Of a stretch of 64,000 nucleotides of DNA, positions 9,857 to 19,892 are shown piece by piece; position 1 is the first letter of the stretch, and each line of letters starts with the position of its first letter. A program made the position numbers and the translations under genes. The notes under the pieces are model-generated. The model ran no database searches. It saw nothing but the letters and a program-made list of their open reading frames with translations, and was not told the DNA's origin. The stretch is from contig OY101118.1 of assembly GCA_956465555.1 (NCBI GenBank), forward strand, positions 2,749,751 to 2,813,750, written 5' to 3'. This DNA is from Nitzschia sp. pyKryTriq1. Its lineage: Eukaryota > Bacillariophyta > Bacillariophyceae > Bacillariales > Bacillariaceae.

Positions 9857-11407
9857 TTAGTTTTTCTTCTTCTGCGAATTGCTCCTGTCGCGGGCGGCGG
9901 AACGTCTTCGCAACAGCGATAGTGATCTACGACACAAAATTATCGATAGCCACATTGGTAATGTGCCAAAAAATAGCAACAAGACAAGCGGAACCGCAAC
10001 TCCAAACGCAAACTCAATGCGATTTGGTAGGCCACGGTAGTTCACACAAACCCATTCCTGGTCGTCCGCAATGAGGCCCTGTTGAACCCTGTCAAAATCC
10101 TTACTGTCGACCAGTGTGGCTTTACTAGATTCGGTCAATTCTGCCAGCGGCCACTCTTGGTGCAACAAAACTCGACCATTGACTCCAAGAAGATTGACCG
10201 AAACGGTTCGTTGATCCCAGTCAAAGTCCAGTTCGGCGACATTGAGTTCCAAACTGTATTGTAACTGCGGAGTACCTGTAGTACTGCTTTCATCTATCAA
10301 CAGTTCTGTCCAAGGACTTATTGAATGTGCCAAATGAAGGAGAGTTCGGAACATAGTGCTGTAATAACTCATATGGCAGAAAGGGTTCCCGTTGGCACGC
10401 CCACACACATGGGTTCCCCAGGAATGCGTCATTCCGCTCGTAGTAATTTCATAGAGTGGTCGGATCATCATCATTGTTGTTGATGGTGGTGGCGGGGTAG
10501 AATCCTGGCGTGTTTTTCTACAATCCTTCCGCATCAACTGAGCATGATGCACGTCTCCCGAGACGAGAATAGGGGCTTGAACATTTGGCTGAAGCAAGGC
10601 CTGGAAGAGGCGATGTTGGGATCTTGGGAACCCACTCCAATTCTCAATGACGTTAGACTCGAAAAACCGTTCGGGGTGGACTTGCAAACCAGTCACAATG
10701 ACATTTGCAGCCGCTGTGGACCGACCAATGGCAGTCTCAAACCATCTCCACTGTTCTTCGCCTAAAAAGTCACCCGCAGTATCTTTTTGAAATCGTCCTG
10801 GAAATGATTTTCGCCACGGTGTTCGATTGGTCCGAACATCCAAAACAAATACAGCGACCCGCGTATTATTGATATTCACTGGAATACTAGTCTTGTCGTC
10901 AATGGTAAAATCGGGGACGACATCTGGGTCCAATCCTGCTTCTTCGTCCGACAGGAGTCGTGTCTCCAATGGTCGATCAAAATCATACACTTGCACCCCG
11001 TACACGCCTCGACCTTTAGCGGCACGACGAAACATGGGAGATTCTTCCGAGAGACCCAAAAATCGGACAAACATCATTGTGTTTTCCCTCCTCCATTGGA
11101 AGGTTTTATCGCCGTTATTGGTCGAGCCATCATGGTCGTCAATGGTTCCAAAAATAGAAATGTTTGTGTCTAGCAAAGCTTTGTACTCTGGATGGTTTCG
11201 CTGTTCCTGAAATAACGTTCTCAGATACGCGGGGGTTGGATCGAGCCGCTTTCGACTAAAACCTTTCCAGGAGATTCGATCATCGGCATAGACGGCATCC
11301 CCGCCCCAAGTAAACGCCGTAGCGTTACGCTGTTGAATCACGGACCACATGGGCTGCTCTTGGTAGTGCTGACTCGAACAAGATCCAAAGATGAGTCGGC
11401 TCGACAT
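9857..11407 (-). CDS. PhoD-like metallophosphatase with C-terminal membrane anchor
   Basis: 516 residues from the ATG at 11407; the open frame runs on upstream only from a GTG, so a short upstream exon with a signal peptide may be missing. The core resembles the alkaline phosphatase D/PhoD fold: FGSCSSQ at the N-terminus, GGDAVYADD (35-43) for the usual GDxxYxD, a DDHDG stretch (90-94) for the usual WDDHDxGxND, and SGDVHHAQ near 283 as the late metal-binding His motif. The third motif is degenerate after DDHDG (STNNGD). A hydrophobic helix at about 465-492 (VAVPLVLLLFFGTLP) is followed by a basic tail, so the enzyme is probably tail-anchored with its catalytic part on the extracytosolic side. 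A phosphomonoesterase or phosphodiesterase role in phosphate scavenging is likely but not proven. Confidence 0.75.
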   Translation of the reverse strand: MSSRLIFGSCSSQHYQEQPMWSVIQQRNATAFTWGGDAVYADDRISWKGFSRKRLDPTPAYLRTLFQEQRNHPEYKALLDTNISIFGTIDDHDGSTNNGDKTFQWRRENTMMFVRFLGLSEESPMFRRAAKGRGVYGVQVYDFDRPLETRLLSDEEAGLDPDVVPDFTIDDKTSIPVNINNTRVAVFVLDVRTNRTPWRKSFPGRFQKDTAGDFLGEEQWRWFETAIGRSTAAANVIVTGLQVHPERFFESNVIENWSGFPRSQHRLFQALLQPNVQAPILVSGDVHHAQLMRKDCRKTRQDSTPPPPSTTMMMIRPLYEITTSGMTHSWGTHVCGRANGNPFCHMSYYSTMFRTLLHLAHSISPWTELLIDESSTTGTPQLQYSLELNVAELDFDWDQRTVSVNLLGVNGRVLLHQEWPLAELTESSKATLVDSKDFDRVQQGLIADDQEWVCVNYRGLPNRIEFAFGVAVPLVLLLFFGTLPMWLSIILCRRSLSLLRRRSAARDRSNSQKKKN

Positions 11408-11672
11408 GTCCCAGCCACACACACAACTTGTCGTAGACAGAACGATCACTCAATGCATCAGCAATACTTCAATTCTTTCATAGTCTCATTGTGACAATAA
11501 GCCAGAAACTATTGTACCGGTAGAATGTGTTGGAGAACATTATTTTACACATTCAGATCCGATGAATCGAATATACAAACTACATGTGAAATTATACGCG
11601 GTATTTACCTGAATATGAATATGAAATGAACGTTGTGAACAACGAGGAAATACTACATGAAAGAGAAATATT

Positions 11673-12257
11673 GTGTACGAAGAGACAAGATCTGGCAGAA
11701 CAGTAAGACCACCTGCAAGGACGAATATGAATCAAGTAAACGTCCCCACGGTAGAGGAAGAGTACACGCCGGAAAATGCGCGTGTTATTGCAAAAATCAT
11801 GCATACGATGAATTTCGGAGTGATATTGGAAGAAGAAAAGAAAGGGAACACGTTCGTGCAGACGTTCAGTCTAGCAAAAGGTCTAAAGAAGTTCGGTGAC
11901 AAAGGAAAACAGGCGGCCATGGAGGAAATGAAACAACTCCACGACCGAGTCGTCTTCAAACCTATCAAGGTAGAAGACCTGGAAGCCCTTGAAAGGAAGC
12001 GCGCCATGGAAAGTCTAATATTCCTGACGGAGAAACGAGACGGTTGAGTCAAAGCGAGAAAATGCCGTGCCGACCCAGCTCCAGCTCCAGACTCGCCCCC
12101 GCCTGTCAAACGGTCCGTTGACCGCACTAAGGCACCCACACCTGGTACAGATAGTGGCGACAACTTTGACCAACCCCCCGATGACAACAACCCCGAACTA
12201 GAAATCACCTTCACCCCAATACCCAGACCACCACCGACAAAGCAGAAATCCTACTAG
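11673..12257 (+). pseudogene. Fragment of a Copia-type retrotransposon polyprotein
   Basis: The frame 11673-12047 (124 codons) contains features seen just upstream of the reverse transcriptase in diatom Copia (CoDi) polyproteins: TRSGRTVRPPART, EYTPENARVIAKIM, then QTFSLAKGLKKFGDKGKQAA and ERKRAMESLIFLTEKRDG. It is cut off at a TGA at 12045, where family members continue into a KARTCANG-like block. The same frame stays open for 69 more codons to 12257 as a Pro-rich stretch unlike reverse transcriptase. No integrase, polymerase core or LTR was seen nearby. I read it as a decayed, partial copy. Confidence 0.8.
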
Positions 12258-12721
12258 TAGTATGATGCTCTTTATCGGGAGTTGTTGGACGAGCCTATCA
12301 ACAAAATACCGTAATACTAAAAAGCACATTTTTTGCGTACCCTGATCGTGGTGGGCGTGTGGGGAGACTCGATGGGAGCTTAAAAAGTCATACAGTAGAA
12401 CATCGAACGGTCGGTGGGGTCCGAAATGTTTTTGGCATTTCTCGAAAAAACCACCATTGATTCATTCACGTGTTCAATCATGAGCCTGCATTTTAATTGC
12501 GTTGTTAGTTCGCGACGGTCCAAAAATAAAAACATAAAGTAGCAACGGGCTTACATTGAAGTTGCGCCTTTAAGTACTTTGGACTGATATGATTGTGAAA
12601 TCCGGTGAATGCATGCAGCAGAGGCATAGGCCAGGGGTTTGGACTGTTATGTGTTTCGAGTATGATGATGATGATGATTCTTCCGAAAGAGCGAATTTAT
12701 TATTTTTTGTTCACTCGCTAC

Positions 12722-12729
12722 TGACGTCA
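12722..12729. promoter_or_regulatory. CRE-like palindrome TGACGTCA
   Basis: A perfect 8-bp palindrome of the kind bound by bZIP factors. In diatoms, TGACGT-type elements are known from CO2-responsive promoters. It lies 430 bp upstream of the start codon at 13159. Function here is inferred only. Confidence 0.35.
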
Positions 12730-12837
12730 TCCGCTTATTCGCATCAACATCACAACACAATTGCAGCACGATTACGAACACTACTCTAGAGAGTAGAGAG
12801 AGGGTCTATGTACTGTACTGTGCCTCCTTGACACTCA

Positions 12838-13054
12838 ACATACCTGGTACTGTGACATGTACCGCTACCGGGTACTCGCTACCGGTAGACTACTGCCGGT
12901 AGCTACTCTCCCTACCTGGTACAGTACTACAACCACACGACCGGTACTCGAGCTGTAGAAGGCATTTTTGGCAACATCATCGCATCGCAGGCAGGTGGTA
13001 CGAGTATCCGCAGGTCACAAGAAGAAACAAGTACTGTAGGGCCCTACAGCAAGT
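12838..13054. repeat. GTAC/GGTACC palindrome array
   Basis: Repeated CCTGGTAC, ACCGGTA, GTACCGCTACCGGGTAC and CAAGTACTG units in a region of about 200 bp. The last unit is about 100 bp upstream of the ATG at 13159. Confidence 0.65.
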
Positions 13055-13158
13055 ACCAGTGAGGTTGTCACCATTCCGTCACCAGTCACCAGCGTCGTCT
13101 CTTTCAACTGCAATCATTGCCTTGAGTTGTTGGTCTCGGCACACATTCAACCTTCAAG

Positions 13159-14734
13159 ATGAACACGGACATGGGTGGTGGCTTCGACCTTACGGACGGT
13201 GGCGGGCTTAGCAGGGGAGATCCGTGTTGCGACCCAGACCTTTCCAAGATCAACTTGGCCGAGTTGTTTTCAAGACGCGTTGTGCGAACGTTTCGAGAAG
13301 CTCCTCGCCAAGTGGAAGGAGTGAAAGAAGAAGATCTGGTTAGGCCGCAGACGCCGACTTCGCTCCCTCCAACTATCGATCCTGCCCCCGAAAGTACCGA
13401 TGCACTGGTAGCGAAGGAACTTTATAAACTTTCGCTCCAAGATCGGAACCGGGTGATGGAAGAGTTACACGGGGTCAAGAACTCTGCTGGCGTTGGAGAG
13501 AACGAGGAGCTTCTTGAGCAACGTATCGCAGCTATGGAAGCAGAGCTACAGCAAGCTCCTTTTAAATCAGCCTTTGCAGAAGCCAGACTTAGAGATGCCG
13601 CCTGCGCTACTGAAAAGGAATTTTATATTAAATTCCTTATGGCGGAGTCCTTCAATCCAAAGGGCGCAGCAAAACGGATGCTGGCTTTCTTCGAATACAA
13701 ACTCGAGCTATTCGGCATTGAGAAGTTGACCAGGAAGATTGGAATTCGAGACCTACTAGAAAATCCAAGCGACAAAATGACGCTGGAATCGGGATTGTTC
13801 CAGCCTCTGGTCCATCGGGATCGCTCTGGTCGGATTGTCATAGGGAAATTTCAGAAACTGGCGTTTTCTCATCTACCACTCCAAAGCAGACTACGGGTGT
13901 TTTTCTACCTGCTAATGACAACCACCGAACACGATGTTGATCTGAGACGTGGTATCGTACTCTTGGTGGCTAACCAGGAGGGCGTTGTCGACCGTATGGA
14001 TGCCTGGAGAAACACCACTCTTTTGGGTGCTCTCCCAGTCCGAGTCAACGGCTTTCATGTCATTCATAATGACCCCAGTATTACGGTTCTCAGTTCTTTG
14101 GCCATGCTAGCCATGGGACCTGACTACAGGGCTCGATTTCGCGTACACGAAGGTGCGTTCTTGCAAAGGTTGCTTGTTGTGCCCCTCTCACTTGACTTGC
14201 CATGATTCTCAATAACATCTTCCACCTTTGCTCATCCTACAACGCATAATAGGTTCTATCCTCGAGAACATATACTCGATGGAAACGTTCGGGATTTCAT
14301 CGAGAACGGTTCCCTTAGATTCTACCACTGGCGAGGTCGGTTTAGATTCGTTAAATCGTTGGATCGATATGCGCTTGTTGGTGGAAGGGTCTACCTCTTT
14401 GAGCGCAGATGAGATGTCGGCGAGCCAAAGCCTTTTGGAGCCGACTGAGGGTGATGTGATTTTTGGTCGAGGCAAAGGTATTCAAAACCATGCTGGAAAT
14501 ATTCGACTGCGACAGCTCATTGATTCCTATCGTCCAAGATATGAAAGCGCCAGGTTGTTGGACAAAACCGTGATTGCCGACGAGCTCGTCCAGGAATTTA
14601 AATACGTGTCTGGTCGGTTCTTGAAAAAAGACGGGGATGATGGATGGGTAGAAGTCACCGACGAGATGGCCAGAGAAAAAATCAGTCACGTCTTTCGGGA
14701 TCGACGACGGAAGAATAAGCTACAGGAAAACTGA
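13159..14734 (+). CDS. CRAL-TRIO (Sec14-like) protein fused to DUF6824
   Basis: Two exons, 13159-14152 and 14253-14734, with a 100 bp GT-AG intron; the phases match and give 491 residues. The start has a good context (caagATGaac). Residues about 140-345 look like a Sec14/CRAL-TRIO lipid-transfer domain: an N-terminal helical part (KRMLAFFEYKLELFGIEKL) and a core with VNGFHVIHNDPSITVLSSL. Residues about 392-488 are a DUF6824 domain, recognised by DVIFGRGKGIQNHAGNIRLR, then KTVIADELVQEF, GRFLKKD and AREKISHVFRDRR. DUF6824 is abundant in diatoms and of unknown function; its conserved FGRGK-x-x-x-x-H-x-G-N and basic end suggest nucleic-acid or protein binding, which is inference. The fusion may link phosphoinositide or lipid sensing to regulation. 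Confidence 0.85.
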
Positions 14735-15091
14735 GCCCTTTGAAGCTAGGGCGATCCGCTGCCGGTTGAAGAATCCCTTCCGCGATCCGCTGCCGGTTGA
14801 AGAATCCCTTCCGCTTCATGCGTGTGAGGGCGCCATCCGACGTTATTGCGTCATTATCTACTCAGGATTCCCTACGAATGCTGGTTCTGACGAAGAGAGA
14901 TAGGAGTATGGATACGACGAAGAAGGAGAGACTCCAGAAAGAGGAGGCAGATGCAAAATTTCTGTAGCTACTTGAGCTAGATATCGAACATTATTTTATA
15001 ACTCGTGGATCTAATGTAAGGTTATTGTTGCAACGTTGGCATAATATGTAGTATGTCATACAAGTAAGAGTGCATTGATTCTGTTGCCTCT
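14735..15091. other. Intergenic region with 31-bp tandem duplication
   Basis: The only notable structure is a perfect tandem duplication at 14751-14812, immediately 3' of the CRAL-TRIO/DUF6824 gene. The rest has no gene and contains the 3' end of the CPS gene. Confidence 0.6.
14751..14812. repeat. Perfect tandem duplication of a 31-bp unit
   Basis: Copies at 14751-14781 and 14782-14812 are identical, each beginning GCGATCCGCTGCCGG. It is 17 bp after the stop codon at 14734, so probably in the 3' UTR. Recent slippage is the simplest origin. Confidence 0.9.
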
Positions 15092-18000
15092 CTAGTGGAA
15101 CTCGGCGGGACTTGTCCAGGCATCAGAGTCCTTTTCAGATTCGTAGTGCTCGAAAAGAGTCTTGGGCTCGAGACCCTTATCCCTGTTGTGAGCATGGATA
15201 GCATCCGCCAAGACCTTCACCAAGTTGGTGTTGGTCAAGAGCGGGATACCAAAGTCAACAGCTGTTCGGCGCATTTGGTAGTTGTCCTCGACGTGGGTGG
15301 ACTCGTGCGTTGGGATGTTGATGCAGAGACCGATTGTGCCGTCACGGAGCAAGTCAAGAGCATTGGGTCGATCTTCGCTTCCTTCTTCAGTCGGGTAGGC
15401 AACGTTTTTGCATGGTACATGGTTCTTCTTCAAGACTTCATAAGTGGCATTGGTAGCATACATCGTATATCCCATCTCGTGTAATTGCCAGGCACTGTGA
15501 GTGAACTCATCTTGCAGAGTGGCTTGCACGGAGACCATGATGTTCTTCTTAGGCATCTTGAAACCAGTGGACAGAAGGGCCTTGAGGAAAGCTTCCTCTC
15601 GGGTAGCTCCGAAGCAGGCGACTTCACCAGTAGAAGCCATTTCCACGCCAAGAACAGGATCCGAACCTCGGAGACGACTGAAGGAGAACATGGGGGCCTT
15701 GATACCGACGTAGTTGCTGGGGCGATTACGAGTCTCAAGAGTGGGCAAATTCATATCCGAAGTATCATCGTCAACCATGGCTCGAGTAGCAGCCTCGATG
15801 AAATCAACTCCCATGGTCTTAGAAACGAAGGGGAAGGATCTCGACGCTCGGACGTTAGTCTCAATGCACATAACATCGGTTCCCTTGGCAACGAATTGAA
15901 TATTGACAGGTCCGGTGATGTTGAGGCGCTTAACGATTTTCTTGGCGGCATCACGAACGCGGTGCATTGTGTACGCGCTAAGAGTTTGGGGCGGAAGGAC
16001 CAAAGTGGCGTCACCAGAGTGGACACCAGCAAACTCAATGTGCTCATGGATGGCAGCAGCAATGATTTCTCCATTCCTTCCAACACCGTCAAACTCAATC
16101 TCATTAGCCCCTTCGATGAAGTCAGAGAGAACAACTGGGTGCTCCTTCGACACTGATGCGGCCTCGGTCAAGAATGCCTGCAACTGCTTGTCAGAAAAGG
16201 CAACATTCATGGCAGCTCCACTTAGAACGTAGGAAGGACGCACAAGGACTGTGGAGGCAGGAGGGAGGCGTACTTGTGAGAAAGAGCGGCGGGGCGTGCA
16301 AAATATTGTGCGATATCAAAACTTACCTGGGTAGCCAACTTCCTCGGCGAACTTGAGGGCGAGCTCGGTGCTCGTGAGCTCGACCCATCGGGGTTGCTGA
16401 ACGCCAATTTCATCAATCATGGCAGAGAACTTGTTTCGGTCTTCAGCGTTGTCGATCATTTCAGCCGTAGTCCCCAAAATCTTGACACCAGCCTTAGAAA
16501 GGGGAATGGCGAGACCGTTGGGGATTTGACCACCAACACTGACGACGACACCCAGGCATTGGTCTCGGTTGTAGATGTCAAGGACACGTTCGCGGTTGAG
16601 TTCTTCAAAATAAAGGCGGTCACATTCGTCGTAGTCTGTGGACACAGTTTCGGGGTTGTAGTTGATCATGGTGGCCTTGAATCCCCGTTTTCGAAGAGCA
16701 CGAATGGCGCTAACTCCACACCAGTCGAATTCAATGGAAGAACCAATGCGGTAGGCTCCACTTCCAATAATGGCAACTCCGCCAACGTCACCCGGGACAT
16801 CGTTTTCAACACCGTGGTAGGTCATGTACAAGTAATTGGTGGCAGCTGGGTATTCGGCGGCAAGGGTATCGATTTGCTTCGTCACGGGCACGATTCCGTG
16901 ACTTTGTCTTAGAGTGCGAACGTCGTCTTCGGTGGCTCCTCCCTTAACAATTCCAGCGATTTGTTTGTCAGAGTATCCGACTTGCTTTGCCTCTTTCAAC
17001 AAATCCTTGGGCACTTCAGTGAGGGCGAAGTTCTCCATCTTATTCCAGGTCTTGACAATGTTTTCAAGACGACGGAGGAACCACTGATCAATCTTGGTGA
17101 TTTCGTGAATCTCAGCAACCGTCAAGAACTTTTTGTGGAGGGCTTGCGCAATGGCAAAGATGCGTCTATCAGTAGGAACATCAAGTTCCTTCTTAACGGC
17201 CTCCAAAGTTTGGAAGTCCTCTGAAGGCTGGAAACCAGCAATGGAAGGATCAACCATTCTCAAAGCCTTCTGAATCGATTCCTCCAGAGTACGACCAATA
17301 CCCATGACTTCTCCGACACTCATCATCGCAGATCCAATTTCTCGGCTCACATTTTCGAACTTGGCCATGTCCCATCGAGGCATTTTGGTGACAATGTAAT
17401 CCAAACTGGGCTCGAATGCAGCCTGTGTCTTCTTTGTAACTGCGTTGATGACCTCAGTCATGGGGATGCCCAAACAGAGCTTGGCGGCGACAAACGCAAG
17501 AGGGTAGCCGGTAGCCTTGGAAGCCAAAGCGGAAGATCGGGACAGACGGGCGTTGACTTCGATGATGCAGTACTCCATAGACTCAGGGTGGAGAGCATAT
17601 TGGATGTTGCACTCTCCGATGATACCCAAATGGCGGACAACCTGGAATACGGCGAGAAGTGTTGTTAGCAATCAGGAGCTCAAGAGACTAGCAAAAAGAT
17701 CACGGAAAGGTACTCACCCGGATAGCGGTGGTGCGGAGCATGTGGTATTCGTCATTCGAAAGGGTCTGCGAAGGGGCCATGACGATGGAGTCACCGGTGT
17801 GGATACCAAGGGGGTCGAAGTTTTCCATGTTACAAACAGTGACGCAGTTATCGTAAGCATCGCGTACAACTTCGTATTCGACTTCTTTCCATCCCTTCAT
17901 ACTCTTCTCCACAAGGATTTGAGGAGACACCGAAAGGGCCTTCTTGGCCATCTGAGTGAGGTGGTTCTCATCGTAGCACAAACCACTTCCTAGACCTCCA

Positions 18001-19892
18001 AGGGCAAAGGCGGAACGGATCATCAACGGGAATCCAAGTTGCTTGGAGGCTTCGATGGCTTCGGCAACGGTGTTCGCGGAATAGGATTGAGCAATCTTCT
18101 CGTTGATTTCGTTGAGTCGATCAGAGAACAGCTGCCTGTCTTCGGTGTTGATGACCACATCGATGGGAGTTCCGAGAACCTGGACATTGTATTTCTCGAA
18201 AATACCGGCATGGTAGAGTTCAATGGCACAGTTCAAAGCAGTTTGACCTCCCATAGAAACAACAATACCGTCTGGCTTTTCCTTCTTGATGATTTCCTCC
18301 ACAAATTCGGGAGTCACGGGAAGGAAGAAAATGTGATCAGCCTTGTGTTGCGACTTGTCGTCCATGTTGGTTTGAACAGACGCGATATTGGGATTCATCA
18401 ATACAACCTCCATTCCTTCTTCCTTGAGAGCCTGTGGCGTGAAGAAAAAGTCAGAAAAAGTCTGTCGTTCGATTCAATATACTGGAATTCTCCAATTTTT
18501 GAAGTACTAACCTTGATGGCTTGACCACCAGAGTAGTCGAATTCTCCAGCTTGACCAATCGAAGTTCCTCCACTTCCCAACAACAAGATCTTGGAGACCT
18601 TTGGCTTTGGCTTGGGTGGATCACGGACTGGGAAGGAAATCGTTCCGGACTTATTTCGGCACGCATCCAAGAATGTGTCAAACATGAATTCCGTATCGGT
18701 GGGACCAGAAGCGGCCTCGGGGTGGAATTGAGCCGTGAAATACGGGCGAGACTCGTGGACAATACCTTCGTTACTGCCGTCGTTCGCATTGGTGAAAAGC
18801 GTCTTCCAGCCAGGGCGCAAAGTAGTGGTATCGATGACGAAACCGTGGTTCTGCGGGGTGATGTAGCATTCTTTCGTTTGCTCATTGATCACAGGCTGGT
18901 TTTGAGAACGGTGACCGAAAGGAAGTCGTTCTGCAATTCCTCCGGCTGCCAAACCCATAATTTGGTTTCCCATACAGATACCAAAGATGGGCTTGACCTT
19001 GTCGTCTGGGAAGGAAATGACCTTTTCCAATTGATCGACGGTGGCTTGGCACATCGTCGGGTTACCAGGTCCATTGGACAAGAAAAGACCGTCGTACTTG
19101 TCAACCTCATCGGCAAATGGGTAATCCCACGGTACGACAGTGAGTTCGACACCTCGCTTTACCAATTGACGGATAATATTGTACTTCATACCGCAGTCAA
19201 CAGCAATGACCTTGGTGGGGTTACCCTTTCCGTAAACGACAACCTCCTTGGTACTGACTTCTGCCACCAAATGACGATCATTGGGGTTTTCAATCTTGGA
19301 GAAGTCGGGAACCGGAGCATTCAAATCGATCTCGATTCTTCCCTTCATGGCACCATGGTCTCGGATTTTCTTGGTGAGGAGACGAGTGTCGATTCCAGCC
19401 AATCCAGGAACGCCTTGTTCCTTCATCCAGTCACCCAAGGACGAGACGGCGTTCCAGTGGGAATAGTGGTGGGAGTAGTCTTGGACAAGAAGACCTTTGA
19501 CGTGGATCTTGGACGATTCGAAGAACTTGGGAAGCCCATACTCGTCGATGACGTTGCGATCGGGAACTCCGTAGTTTCCAACCATTGGGTTGGTGACGGT
19601 GAGGATTTGACCTTGATAGGAAGGATCGGTCATACTCTCTGGGTAGCCAACCATACCTGTCGCGAAAACGACCTATAGTGAAGTAGAACGAATGCGAACG
19701 CCGGGTGTGAACAAAAAGTCCAAAGCAAAACTAGTTGTAAGGACATGACAAGTTTCGAACGAACAGACTTACCTCTCCTTCAGCGCTGACATGGCTACCG
19801 AAGGAAATACCTTCAAGGACGGTACCATCCTCGAGATAAAGCCGGGCTACGGCCGTTGGCTTCTCTGTGTCATCTCCACTTTGCGGACCCAT
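15092..19892 (-). CDS. Carbamoyl-phosphate synthase, glutamine-hydrolysing, single chain (CPS III type)
   Basis: Five coding exons on the minus strand (19892-19773, 19672-18512, 18431-17718, 17641-16327, 16248-15092) join in phase to 1488 residues, the size of animal CPS I/III. It makes carbamoyl phosphate from glutamine, bicarbonate and ATP. Order: small-subunit domain; class I glutaminase with the nucleophile Cys273 in GICMGN and a later QFHPEA His; two ATP-grasp halves; and a C-terminal MGS-like regulatory domain (about 1345-1488) ending without a fused aspartate transcarbamylase. The glutaminase block (GLAAGG...SQNQPVIN) and the regulatory end ([19 protein letters not shown]) resemble CPS I/III more than CAD, which points to the diatom ornithine-urea cycle. 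No targeting peptide precedes MGPQSGDD. A 5'-UTR intron at about 19897-20010 is likely. Confidence 0.93.

Larger units (their letters stand above)
12258..13158. other. Intergenic region upstream of the CRAL-TRIO/DUF6824 gene
   Basis: No supported gene. It includes a (GAT)n run near 12661-12677, a palindromic TGACGTCA at 12722-12729, and a dense GTAC array between about 12838 and 13054 just upstream of the next gene. Confidence 0.5.

Noticed and set aside
18521-19678. 385-codon open frame on the + strand
   Set aside because: It is antisense to exon 2 of carbamoyl-phosphate synthase, whose protein is strongly conserved. The frame has no recognisable motif and is a codon-bias shadow.
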